From Bradyrhizobium sp. AS23.2 (lineage in GTDB: Bacteria > Pseudomonadota > Alphaproteobacteria > Rhizobiales > Xanthobacteraceae), in the NCBI RefSeq assembly GCF_001908185.1, contig NZ_LGHM01000023.1, positions 1 to 42,926 of the forward strand: a DNA stretch of 42,926 nt. The letters run 5' to 3'. How positions within the stretch are numbered: position 1 is the first letter of the stretch; the number at the start of each line of letters is the position of its first letter. The translations under genes were made by a program, and so were the position numbers. The notes under the pieces were generated by a model. That model was not told the DNA's origin. It made no database searches and worked only from the letters and a program-made list of their open reading frames with translations. This document shows, piece after piece, positions 32,587 to 40,746 of the stretch.

Positions 32587-33615
32587 ATGAGCACTGTCCT
32601 GGTCACCGGCGGGTCGGGCTTCGTCGGCATCCATGTCGTCCTGCGCCTACTGGCCGCCGGCCACGCGGTGCGGACCACGGTGCGCCGGCCGGACCGGCAA
32701 GCCGACGTGCTGGCAATGCTGCGCGAGGGTGGGGCGGCTTCGCCGGAGAGCCTGTCCTTCTTCACGGCCGACCTCACCCGGGACGACGGCTGGCGCGGGG
32801 CGGTCGCCGGTTGTGACTACGTGCTCCATGTCGCTTCGCCCCTGTCGACCAGTGTGCCTGACGATGAGAACGAGATGATCATCCCGGCGCGCGAAGGGAC
32901 GCTGCGGGTGCTGCGCGCCGCGCGCGAGGCCGGCGTCAGGCGCGTCGTCGTCACCTCGTCGCTGGGTGCGATCGGCTACGGCCATTCGCCGCGCGACAAG
33001 CCGTTCGACGAGACCGACTGGACCAACCTCGATGGCGCCGACGTCCAGCCCTACGTCAAATCCAAGACGCTGGGCGAACGGGCGGCCTGGGATTTCGTCG
33101 CGCGCGAGGGTGGCGGGCTCGAACTGTCGGTCGTCAATCCCGCCGCCATTTTCGGTCCGGTGCTGGGGCCGGATTTCTCCGGCTCGATCGAAATCGTCAA
33201 ATCGCTGCTCGACGGCGCCATGCCGGCGGTGCCGCGGGTCTATTTCGGCGTGGTCGACGTCCGCGACGTGGCCGACCTGCATCTGCGGGCGATGACTGCG
33301 CCGGAAGCCAAGGGCGAGCGCTTCATCGCGGTCTCCGGCGAGACGATGTCGATCCTCGACATTGCCAAAGTGCTGCGGCGGGAACTCGGACCAGGGGCGC
33401 GCCGGGTTCCTCGGCTCCAGGCCCCGGACTGGCTGGTGCGGCTGGCCGCGAACCGGATTCCTCTGCTGCGTGCCGTCGTGCCGATGCTCGGCAAGGTCAG
33501 GCATTCCACCAGCGCCAAGGCAAGGTCGCTGCTCGGCTGGCAGGCTCGTTCCAACGACGAAGCGATCCTCAGCACGGCCGAAAGCCTGATCCGCCTCGGC
33601 CTCGTCAAGGGCTGA
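32587..33615 (+). CDS. NAD-dependent epimerase/dihydroflavonol-reductase-like dehydrogenase
   Basis: A 342-residue extended short-chain dehydrogenase. The cofactor loop is VTGGSGFVGIHVV. VVVTSSLGAIGYG supplies the catalytic Ser region, PYVKSKTLGER the YxxxK pair, and VVNPAAIFGPVLG the substrate side. The pattern is closest to dihydroflavonol-4-reductase/cinnamyl-CoA-reductase-like proteins, which reduce aldehydes or ketones; the substrate is unknown. The ATG at 32587 follows GAGGGAG. Its probable divergent regulator is broken. Confidence 0.87.
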   Translation: MSTVLVTGGSGFVGIHVVLRLLAAGHAVRTTVRRPDRQADVLAMLREGGAASPESLSFFTADLTRDDGWRGAVAGCDYVLHVASPLSTSVPDDENEMIIPAREGTLRVLRAAREAGVRRVVVTSSLGAIGYGHSPRDKPFDETDWTNLDGADVQPYVKSKTLGERAAWDFVAREGGGLELSVVNPAAIFGPVLGPDFSGSIEIVKSLLDGAMPAVPRVYFGVVDVRDVADLHLRAMTAPEAKGERFIAVSGETMSILDIAKVLRRELGPGARRVPRLQAPDWLVRLAANRIPLLRAVVPMLGKVRHSTSAKARSLLGWQARSNDEAILSTAESLIRLGLVKG

Positions 33616-33699
33616 GAGGACACGCCGCCCGCGCTTGTCAGGCCCGGACGGGAATGCTGAACTGCCGCTCTGAACAACGTAGCGTGGGAGGCGGCGCCG

Positions 33700-34480
33700 A
33701 TGGACAACATTCTCGAAGCCGCAAAGGCGATTGCGCTGGCGCGCCGCAACCGTGCGCCACTCGCGGCGCTGCAGCATCCACCTGCCGACGAGGACGAGGG
33801 CTATCAGGTCCAGCGCGCGCTGCACGACCTTCTGCTGAAGAATGTCGGCTCGCTCGTCGGCTACAAGATCGGCTGCACCAGCCCGGTGATGCAGGATTAT
33901 ATCGGCATCAGGCATCCCTGCGGCGGCGGCGTGTTCCAGAAGGGCGTCCATGACAGCGGCGTGAAGCTAGCTGCCTCTGACTACGTCCGGGTCGGCGTCG
34001 AATGCGAGATCGCGGTGCGGCTGCAGCGCACTCTCGCCGCCGGCGAGGCGCCGTTCACAGCCGAATGGGTCGGCGAGGCGGTCGACGCCTACGCTCCCGC
34101 GATCGAGATCGTCGACGACCGCTATGTGAAATGGGAGACGATGGGCGTGCCGACGCTGATCGCCGACGACTTCTTCGCCGCCGGTTGCGTGCTGGGCGAG
34201 GCGGTGCCGCGCTCGTCGGTGCCGGACCTGGGGGGCGGTCAAAGGCCGCGCCATCGTCAATGGCGAGGAGGTGAGCCACGGCACCGGCGCCGACGTGCTC
34301 GGCCACCCTCACAACGCGCTCGCCTGGCTCGCCAATCATCTCGCCGCCGAGGGCAAGGGCCTGCACGCGGGGCAGCTCGTGCTGACCGGGAGTTTGGTCA
34401 AGACGCTGTGGCTGAAGGCCGGTGATAAGGTGCGGATGGAGCTGGAGGGGTTGGGGACCGTCGAGGCGGAGTTCACCTGA
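33700..34480 (+). pseudogene. 2-keto-4-pentenoate hydratase/FAH-type gene with a frameshift
   Basis: The first frame encodes a good hydratase start (SLVGYKIGCTSPVMQDYIGI, then VRVGVECEIAVRLQRTLAAG, with the metal-binding acidic pair, and PAIEIVDDRY). After VPDL the frame is lost at six G (34230-34235). In the next frame, VKGRAIVNGEEVSHGTGADV, LGHPHNALAWLANHLAAEGK and LTGSLVKTLWLKAGDKVRME complete the family down to the stop at 34480. Removing one G restores a single protein of about 259 residues. It could be a true pseudogene or a sequencing error in the G run. The family hydrates 2-keto-4-pentenoates in aromatic meta-cleavage pathways. Confidence 0.8.
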
Positions 34481-34488
34481 CGCCACCG

Positions 34489-34568
34489 CGTCATTGCGAG
34501 AGCAGCGAAGCAATCCAGACTCTTTCCGCGGTGACGGTCTGGATTGCTTCGCTGCGCTCGCAATGACG
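34489..34568. repeat. Perfect-armed REP-like palindrome
   Basis: CGTCATTGCGAG (34489-34500) pairs with CTCGCAATGACG (34557-34568), and AGCGAAGCAATCCAGAC continues the pairing with GTCTGGATTGCTTCGCT. This is a very common Bradyrhizobium intergenic palindrome. Confidence 0.85.
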
Positions 34569-34624
34569 GAGTCTGGGGCGGCGGCGCTGAACTCGCTGCG
34601 CGCCGCACCATCGCCAAAATACAT

Positions 34625-34657
34625 GCGGCCCTCGCCAGGGGAGCTAGCGAGGGCCGC
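34625..34657 (-). terminator. Hairpin downstream of flgH
   Basis: GCGGCCCTCGC (34625-34635) and GCGAGGGCCGC (34647-34657) are exact 11-base inverted copies. A second inverted repeat (ACATCGT...GTTCGCG / CGCGAAC...GATGT) lies at about 34662-34697. They follow the flgH stop and probably end the flgF-G-A-H transcript, although no T tract is present. Confidence 0.55.
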
Positions 34658-34716
34658 GTAGTACATCGTCGTTCGCGCCTAGGTTCGCGAACACGATGTG
34701 GGAGCTCGGGAGAGAC

Positions 34717-35481
34717 TTAGAAGGGCAGCAGCACGTCCATGACTTGCTGGCCGTAGCGCGGTTGCTGCACGTCCATGATCTGGCCGCGGCCGCCGTAGGC
34801 GATGCGGGCCTGCGCGATCTTGCTGGAGTCGATGGTGTTGTCGCTCTGGATGTCCTCGGGCCGCACGATGCCGGCGACAACCAGTTCGCGAACCTCGAAG
34901 TTGACGCGGATCTCCTGCTTGCCTTCGACCACCAGGTTTCCGTTCGGAAGGACCTGCGTGACGACGGCGGCGACGTTGGTCTGCAGGGCTTCCTGGCGCT
35001 GAACCGAGCCTTTGCCGTCGGCGGAGGATGTCGAGTCGGTGGTGAGAAGGCGGCCGGGCAGGATCTTGAGCGGCTGGGTAATCGTCTGGGCGCCGATAAA
35101 GTTTGTAATCCCCGAATTTTCTGTGGCGGTTCGGCTGCGCTGGGTCTCGTTGGCGATGTTGGCCTTGTCCGTGAAATTGACCGTCACCGTCAGGAGGTCG
35201 CCGACCTGATGGGCGCGCTGATCCTTGAAGAAGGCGCGGCTGCCGTTGCGCCACAGCGAGTTCGGATTGTAGGAGGCGACTTCCGGCTTCGGCATCGGCA
35301 TCTGCACAGGCTTGTAGCCCGGCTGCGTCGTCGGATTGTCGATCGCGGACAGCTTCGGTTGCTCGCCGATCTGCGACAGGCGATCGATCGAGGAGCAGCC
35401 GCTCGCCAGCGCACAGGTTGCCAGCAGCAGGGCCGAGATCGCGATGCGACGGAGACGGGAAGCCGAACTGAACGGGGACAT
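34717..35481 (-). CDS. flgH: Flagellar L-ring lipoprotein FlgH
   Basis: A 254-residue outer-membrane lipoprotein that forms the L ring. The signal peptide ends in the lipobox LASGC with C29. Family landmarks are SLWRNGSRAFFKDQRAHQVG, DLLTVTVNFTDKANIANETQ, LPNGNLVVEGKQEIRVNFEV and the C-terminal RGQIMDVQQPRYGQQVMDVL. The ATG at 35481 lies three bases behind the flgA stop, so translation is probably coupled. Confidence 0.95.
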   Translation of the reverse strand: MSPFSSASRLRRIAISALLLATCALASGCSSIDRLSQIGEQPKLSAIDNPTTQPGYKPVQMPMPKPEVASYNPNSLWRNGSRAFFKDQRAHQVGDLLTVTVNFTDKANIANETQRSRTATENSGITNFIGAQTITQPLKILPGRLLTTDSTSSADGKGSVQRQEALQTNVAAVVTQVLPNGNLVVEGKQEIRVNFEVRELVVAGIVRPEDIQSDNTIDSSKIAQARIAYGGRGQIMDVQQPRYGQQVMDVLLPF

Positions 35482-35484
35482 GAC

Positions 35485-36612
35485 TTACTCTGACTTGGCT
35501 GGAGCTTGCGAGGCGCGAACTTGCGGGATCTGGGCTTGTGCGATCTGGGCCGGAGACCGTGGAGCCTCGACCAGGCTCCGGGCGAGGGCCGCAGCCGGCG
35601 TTTCGTCGCGCTGGAGCGAGGAGGTCTGCTCGACCGCGGGCGCCATCGGGGCGGACTGGCTTGCACCCTGCACCGTCACCTGGCCGCGGCCGGTGACGAC
35701 GCCTGTGAGCGTGCGCTTGGTCTGCAAGTTGAGCACGCTCACGGTGTCGCCTTCGGCGCCGCTCTCCATCGCCTTGCCGCGTGTGGTGAGGTAGATCCCG
35801 GGCACCTGGTAGATGACGGTGACGCTCTGGTCCCGCTGCACGAAGTCAGGCTTGACGATGTCGGCGACGCGGATCGGATTGCCCGCTCGCATCGGCCGGC
35901 GGAGCTGCATGCCGATGGTGCGGTCGCGCGAGGCGGGCTCGCCGGTGACTTCCGCCTTCGGCTTTCGCTCGACCGTGATGTCGGAGGATTTCAGGAGCTC
36001 GGCGCGATCGATGTCGCGCGTCAGCACGGCCACTTCGACCGTCTCGATCGCGGTGCCGGTGAAGCGCAGCTTGGTCGGCGCCGGATTGCTGTCATTGCCG
36101 ATTTCGAAGGCGATGTCGAAACGGCCGCTGCGCGCGTCGTAGCGGGTTGCGACCGGCTGAAGCGCGCCGGTGTTGGAGGCATCGAGCTGCATGTCGGCGA
36201 TGCCGCGATCGAACGTGACGCTGATGTTGGCGGCATCGCCGAGGCCGAAGCGGCGCTCGAGCGCGGAGGCGACCGCGTTTTCGAGATCCTTGTTGGCGAG
36301 CGTACGGGCGGGGCGGGTGACCGACACCTCCTTGATGTCGCCGGTCATCACGCCGATGACCTGCTTGGCGCGCAACACGCTCAGGACCTGCGCAACCGGC
36401 AGCGCGCCGGTGGTGCCGAGATCGGGCGAGCGGTAGACCGGGATCAGCGCGGCGGACCCGGCATTGTCGACGAGGTCGCCGACCCGTACCACGTCGGCGG
36501 TGACGGTGACGCTCGCGCGCAGCGTCGGCACGGCGACGACGTCGTCGGCGGCCTCTACCGGCAGCGCCAGCGCGAAAAGAGCGGAGATCGTGGCGAGGGT
36601 GGTGCGGATCAT
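35485..36612 (-). CDS. flgA: Flagellar P-ring assembly chaperone FlgA
   Basis: A 375-residue periplasmic protein with a signal peptide (MIRTTLATISALFALALPVEA). The SAF-type chaperone domain lies near residues 205-330 (RAELLKSSDITVERKPKA, QLRRPMRAGNPIRVADIVKP, VTVIYQVPGIYLTTRGKAME, then VLNLQTKRTLTGVVTG). The last 50 residues are Ala/Gln rich and probably disordered. I chose the ATG at 36612, which has GAGG eight bases upstream; ATG 36618 and GTG 36621 are alternatives. It lies ten bases behind flgG. Confidence 0.92.
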   Translation of the reverse strand: MIRTTLATISALFALALPVEAADDVVAVPTLRASVTVTADVVRVGDLVDNAGSAALIPVYRSPDLGTTGALPVAQVLSVLRAKQVIGVMTGDIKEVSVTRPARTLANKDLENAVASALERRFGLGDAANISVTFDRGIADMQLDASNTGALQPVATRYDARSGRFDIAFEIGNDSNPAPTKLRFTGTAIETVEVAVLTRDIDRAELLKSSDITVERKPKAEVTGEPASRDRTIGMQLRRPMRAGNPIRVADIVKPDFVQRDQSVTVIYQVPGIYLTTRGKAMESGAEGDTVSVLNLQTKRTLTGVVTGRGQVTVQGASQSAPMAPAVEQTSSLQRDETPAAALARSLVEAPRSPAQIAQAQIPQVRASQAPAKSE

Positions 36613-36622
36613 CGTCATCACC

Positions 36623-37411
36623 TCAGCGGAACAGCGCCGTGGTCGATTGCATCATCTGGTCGGCGGCGCTGATCACCTTGGCGTTCATCTCGTAGGCGCG
36701 CTGGGCCGCGATCAGGTCGCTCATCTCCGAGACGACGTCGACATTGGCCTGCTCGAGGCTGCCCTGGGTGATGTTGCCGTATCCTTCGGCGGTCGCCGTG
36801 CCGTCCTGGGGTGGACCGGAGGAGGGCGTCTCGGTGAACTGATTGCTGCCGACGGGCTGGAGGCCCGCCTTGTTGATGAAGCGGGTCAGGCCGATCTGGC
36901 CGAGAATGGTCGAGGCCGACGAGCCCTGCAGCGTCACCGAGACCTGGCCCTGCACGTTGACGGTCAGGCCCGACGCGTTGTTCGGGATCGTGATCGTCGG
37001 CTGCACCGGGTTTCCCTGCGCGGTGACGATGCGGCCCTGATTGTCCGTCTGAAAGGTGCCGTCGCGGGTGTACTGGTAGGTGCCATCAGGCATCAGGATC
37101 TTGAAGAAGCCGTCGCCCGAGATCGCGAGGTCGAGATCGTTGCCGGTCTGGGACAGCGTGCCCTGCGTCATGCTGCGCGGGGTGCCGACGGTCTTGACGC
37201 CGCCGCCGATGTCGACGCCGACGGGCAGGATCGTGCCCTGGTCGGACGACTGGGCGCCGACGCGGCGGACGTGCTCGTAGATTAGGTCCTGGAATGCTGC
37301 GGTCTGCTTCTTGAAGCCGGTGGTGCGCAGGTTGGCGATGTTGTTGGAGATCACCTGAACGTTGAGTTCCTGTGCCGCCATCCCGGTCGCTGCGGTGTGA
37401 AGCGCCTGCAT
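36623..37411 (-). CDS. flgG: Distal rod protein FlgG
   Basis: A 262-residue rod protein: MQALHTAATGMAAQELNVQV and ISNNIANLRTTGFKK at the N-terminus, the FlgG-typical FQDLIYEHVRRVGAQSSDQG, and the C-terminus LEQANVDVVSEMSDLIAAQR with AYEMNAKVISAADQMM. The length is normal for FlgG. It lies 16 bases behind flgF. Confidence 0.96.
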   Translation of the reverse strand: MQALHTAATGMAAQELNVQVISNNIANLRTTGFKKQTAAFQDLIYEHVRRVGAQSSDQGTILPVGVDIGGGVKTVGTPRSMTQGTLSQTGNDLDLAISGDGFFKILMPDGTYQYTRDGTFQTDNQGRIVTAQGNPVQPTITIPNNASGLTVNVQGQVSVTLQGSSASTILGQIGLTRFINKAGLQPVGSNQFTETPSSGPPQDGTATAEGYGNITQGSLEQANVDVVSEMSDLIAAQRAYEMNAKVISAADQMMQSTTALFR

Positions 37412-37427
37412 GTCAGTTCTCCCTCAA

Positions 37428-38189
37428 TCAGGCCGGAACGTCGGCGAGCTTCTCGATCGCCGATTTGTGGAGGTCGCTCTGCTGCTGGAGCAGGCTGGCG
37501 ATTGCGGTGTAGCTGCGCATGACCTCGACCATGCGGCTCATCTCGCCGACCGCGTTGACGTTCGATTTCTCGATGTAGCCCTGGCGCACGCTGGACTTGG
37601 TGTTGGCCTGCTGGGTCGCGGAGCCGGCGCTGTAGAGGTTGGCGCCGAGCTTGGTCAGCTTGGCCGGATCGTCGAACGAGGCCATGCGGATCTTGCCGCG
37701 GATCGAGTCGGTCTTTGCCGTGCCTTCGAGCACCGTGACGGTGCCGTCGGGCGCGACGTTGATGTCGTGGTCGGTCGGCTGGAAGGTGATCGGGCCGCCA
37801 GTGCCGAGCACGAGGTTGCCGTCGGAGGTGACGAGCTGGCCGGTGCTGTTGAGCGAGAATTTGCCGTCGCGGGTGTAGAACTCGGCGCCATTGGCCTGCA
37901 CCGCGAAAAAGGCGTTGCCGTCGATCGCCATGTCGAGCGGATTGTTGGTCGGCTCCATCGGTCCCTGGCCGACGTCGCGGAAGGTGCCGCGGTCCTGCAC
38001 ATAGGAGACGCGACGGTCGGAACCGACGAAATTGTCCTCGCGCGCGTTCGAGTTGAGGTACTCCTCGAACAGCGAATGGTCGGCCTTGAAGCCGTTGGTG
38101 TTGGCATTGGCGACGTTGTTGGCGATGACATCCATCTGCCGTTCCAACGTCATCTGACGTGACAAGCCGATCAGAAGCGCGTTCTGCAT
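37428..38189 (-). CDS. flgF: Proximal rod protein FlgF
   Basis: A 253-residue rod protein: MQNALLIGLSRQMTLERQMD, VIANNVANANTNGFKADHSL, and NNPLDMAIDGNAFFAVQANG. The C-terminus (GYIEKSNVNAVGEMSRMVEV, MRSYTAIASLLQQQ) is characteristic. The ATG at 38189 has GGGGAG upstream; the frame extends further but without similarity. It is the first gene of flgF-flgG-flgA-flgH. Confidence 0.94.
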   Translation of the reverse strand: MQNALLIGLSRQMTLERQMDVIANNVANANTNGFKADHSLFEEYLNSNAREDNFVGSDRRVSYVQDRGTFRDVGQGPMEPTNNPLDMAIDGNAFFAVQANGAEFYTRDGKFSLNSTGQLVTSDGNLVLGTGGPITFQPTDHDINVAPDGTVTVLEGTAKTDSIRGKIRMASFDDPAKLTKLGANLYSAGSATQQANTKSSVRQGYIEKSNVNAVGEMSRMVEVMRSYTAIASLLQQQSDLHKSAIEKLADVPA

Positions 38190-38300
38190 CGGAAATCTCC
38201 CCTGAGTGAGATCTGCCACCTCGCTCTCCCAAGCGCCTTGGCGGACCCCGTGATCGAGACCGTCGGGTTCTCCCAAACCGCGGGGTCTCGGCCCTCTCTC

Positions 38301-38317
38301 AGCGAAAGTCGTGCCAA
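38301..38317 (-). promoter_or_regulatory. Sigma-54 promoter of flgF-G-A-H
   Basis: On the minus strand, TTGGCACGACTTTCGCT has a perfect -24 element and the -12 GC at 10-base spacing. It lies 112 bases before the flgF ATG and is very similar to the flgI promoter. Confidence 0.78.
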
Positions 38318-38377
38318 CCTAGAAAATTGTGTAATTTCAATGTATTGGAGATTTTTGGCAGGCGCGGGAAGGCGGCA

Positions 38378-38452
38378 GAAAGGTTCTGTTAGCCATGTTT
38401 GCCCGGCAGATTTTTCCTACCTGAGGCCCAATCGAAAGGTTCCGTTAACCAT
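38378..38452 (+). promoter_or_regulatory. Paired CtrA-like half sites before fliL
   Basis: GAAAGGTTCTGTTAGCCAT (38378-38396) and GAAAGGTTCCGTTAACCAT (38434-38452) are direct repeats that differ at two positions and start 56 bases apart. The second ends with the CtrA half site TTAACCAT. The fliL operon is CtrA-dependent in Caulobacter. Confidence 0.5.
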
Positions 38453-38571
38453 TATTACCGTAGCGTTGCGTGCAAGAGGAGCGCATTGCGCTGGGGCATT
38501 TGTATCGCGTCACTGTCTGCCAGGAGGCTTCGCTCTTTCGCCCCGTATGAGATGAGCGAGCGCGATCGACC

Positions 38572-39072
38572 ATGGCAGAGAATGAAGCGGAAGGCGGCGC
38601 AGCCGCCGAAGGCGCGGAAGCCGCTGCCCCGAAGAGCAAGTTCAAGCTGATCGTGATCATCGTCGCCGCGCTCGTCCTGCTCGGAGGCGGCGCCGCGACC
38701 TGGTTCCTGTTGTTCCGTCACGGCGACGACGAGCATCACGCCGAGGCGGTGCCCCCGCCGAAGCCGCCGTCCTTCGTCGACGTGCCCGACATCATGGTCA
38801 ACCTCGCCGGCGCGCCGGGCGAGCGCGTGCAATATCTGCGGCTGAAAATCGTGCTGGAACTGAAGGAAGAGAAGCAGATCGAGGCGATCAAGCCGACGAT
38901 GCCGCGCGTCACCGACATCTTCCAGACCTATGTGCGCGAACTGCGCCCCTCCGACCTCAACGGCTCCGCCGGCGTCTTCCGCCTCAAGGAAGAGTTGACC
39001 AAGCGCGTCAACGCGGCCGTTGCCCCGATCCAGGTCAGCGCGGTGCTGTTCAAGGAAGTCGTGATCCAGTGA
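38572..39072 (+). CDS. fliL: Flagellar basal-body protein FliL
   Basis: A 166-residue single-span membrane protein: an acidic Ala-rich N-terminus, a membrane helix (LIVIIVAALVLLGGGAATWF, about 26-46), and a periplasmic part with YLRLKIVLELKEEKQIEAIK and VAPIQVSAVLFKEVVIQ. FliL surrounds the stator and supports torque. It is the first gene of fliL-fliM-DUF6468-motE; fliM starts 19 bases downstream. Confidence 0.94.
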   Translation: MAENEAEGGAAAEGAEAAAPKSKFKLIVIIVAALVLLGGGAATWFLLFRHGDDEHHAEAVPPPKPPSFVDVPDIMVNLAGAPGERVQYLRLKIVLELKEEKQIEAIKPTMPRVTDIFQTYVRELRPSDLNGSAGVFRLKEELTKRVNAAVAPIQVSAVLFKEVVIQ

Positions 39073-39091
39073 GCATGGCGGGCTAGGGATC

Positions 39092-40294
39092 ATGGCGGGC
39101 AACGACCAAGTCGACCAGGATGCAATTGCCGCCCAGTGGGAGGCCTCGCTCGATTCCGAGGATCCCGCCGAGGCCGCGAAGGCTGCTGCTCAAAACGAAT
39201 TATCCGAGACCATGGCCCTGCAATGGGCGGCGATGGTCGAGGACGGCAGCCGCGATCTCGGCACCGGCAAGAACTCCGGCGAGCGGGTGCTGTCGCAGGA
39301 GGAGATCGACAACCTCCTCGGCTTCACGGTCGGCGACGTCACGATCGACGACCATTCCGGCATTCGCGCGATCATCGATTCGGCGATGGTCTCCTACGAG
39401 CGTCTGCCGATGCTCGAAATCGTCTTCGATCGCCTGGTGCGGCTGCTGACGACCTCCTTGCGCAATTTCACCTCCGACAACGTCGAAGTCTCGCTCGACC
39501 GCATCACCTCGGTGCGCTTCGGCGACTACATGAACTCGATCCCGCTGCCGGCCGTGCTCTCGGTGTTCAAGGCCGAGGAGTGGGAAAACTTCGGCATGGC
39601 GACGGTCGATTCCAGCCTGATCTACTCGATGATCGACGTGCTGCTCGGCGGTCGCCGCGGCACGAGCCAGCTCCGCATCGAGGGCCGGCCCTACACCACG
39701 ATCGAGACCGAACTGGTCAAGCGACTGGTCGAGGTGGTGCTGGCCGACGCCGAGCAGGCGTTCCGGCCGCTGTCGCCGGTGACCTTCACGATCGACCGGC
39801 TGGAGACCAATCCGCGTTTCGCCGCGATCAGCCGTCCGGCCAACGCCGCGATCCTGGTGCGCCTGCGCATCGACATGGAGGACCGCGGCGGCAACATCGA
39901 GCTGCTGCTGCCGTACGCGACCATCGAGCCGATCCGGGGCGTCCTGCTCCAGATGTTCATGGGCGAAAAGTTCGGCCGCGACCCGGTCTGGGAGGGCCAT
40001 TTTGCCACCGAGATCGTGCAGGCCGAGATCGCCGTCGATGCCGTGCTCTACGAGGCCGATATTCCGCTGAAACAGCTGATGCGGCTGAAGGTCGGCGACA
40101 CCCTGCCGCTGGACATGCGCGCGGATGCCAACGTGACCGTGCGCTGCGGCGACGTCACCCTGACCGAGGGACGGATGGGCCGGGTCGGCGACCGCGTCGC
40201 GATTCGGGTGACGAAACCCCTGCGCAAGCCAAGTACGACACTTGCGATGTTTGAGAAGGTGGATGAGCAGAACAAGATGATGGAGGCCCCATGA
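39092..40294 (+). CDS. fliM: Flagellar motor switch protein FliM
   Basis: A 400-residue C-ring protein. The CheY-binding/N-terminal motif VLSQEEIDNLLGF sits at about 66-78 instead of the extreme N-terminus. The middle domain contains SVRFGDYMNSIPLPAVLSVF and DVLLGGRRG; the C-terminal SpoA domain contains LMRLKVGDTLPLDMRADANV. The 65-residue extension holds two related segments, AIAAQWEASLDSED and MALQWAAMVEDGS. The last codons overlap the next start (ATGA). Confidence 0.95.
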   Translation: MAGNDQVDQDAIAAQWEASLDSEDPAEAAKAAAQNELSETMALQWAAMVEDGSRDLGTGKNSGERVLSQEEIDNLLGFTVGDVTIDDHSGIRAIIDSAMVSYERLPMLEIVFDRLVRLLTTSLRNFTSDNVEVSLDRITSVRFGDYMNSIPLPAVLSVFKAEEWENFGMATVDSSLIYSMIDVLLGGRRGTSQLRIEGRPYTTIETELVKRLVEVVLADAEQAFRPLSPVTFTIDRLETNPRFAAISRPANAAILVRLRIDMEDRGGNIELLLPYATIEPIRGVLLQMFMGEKFGRDPVWEGHFATEIVQAEIAVDAVLYEADIPLKQLMRLKVGDTLPLDMRADANVTVRCGDVTLTEGRMGRVGDRVAIRVTKPLRKPSTTLAMFEKVDEQNKMMEAP

Positions 40295-40737
40295 ACCACT
40301 CCCTTGGAATGGCGATCGAAACGCTGGTGGCTATCCTGCTGATGCTCACCATCGGCTATTGCATCCTGCTCAACAAGCGCCTGACCCGGCTCAAGGCCGA
40401 CGAGCATTCGCTGAAGGCGGTCATCGCCGAGCTGATCACTGCCACCGAGATCGCCGAACGCGCGATCGGCGGGCTGAAGCTGGCGGTACGCGACGTCAAC
40501 GAGAACCTCGGCAGCCAGCTTGCGGCGGCAACGCAAATGTCCGACCAGCTCTACAAGCAGCTCGGCGAAGCCGACAACGTGGTGCGGCGCCTGTCCAAGA
40601 TCGCGATTGCCGCGCGCCCCGTGGCCAGTCCGGAAACGGTTGCGGCGCCCGTGGCCAAGCCCTCGTCCGCGAAGGCGGTGGCGGCTGCGGCGGAAGCATT
40701 CTCCGAGCGCCGACGATCCAACGGTCTTGCCGCATGA
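40291..40737 (+). CDS. DUF6468 membrane-anchored coiled-coil protein
   Basis: A 148-residue protein. A membrane helix at about 8-26 (AIETLVAILLMLTIGYCILL) is followed by a long coiled coil (RLKADEHSLKAVIAELITAT to LYKQLGEADNVVRRLSKI) and an Ala/Pro-rich tail. Its position between fliM and motE, with four bases of overlap with fliM, points to a basal-body or stator role. I believe it belongs to DUF6468, which is typical of alphaproteobacterial flagellar operons; no function has been assigned. Confidence 0.75.
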   Translation: MNHSLGMAIETLVAILLMLTIGYCILLNKRLTRLKADEHSLKAVIAELITATEIAERAIGGLKLAVRDVNENLGSQLAAATQMSDQLYKQLGEADNVVRRLSKIAIAARPVASPETVAAPVAKPSSAKAVAAAAEAFSERRRSNGLAA

Positions 40738-40746
40738 AGTCAGGGC

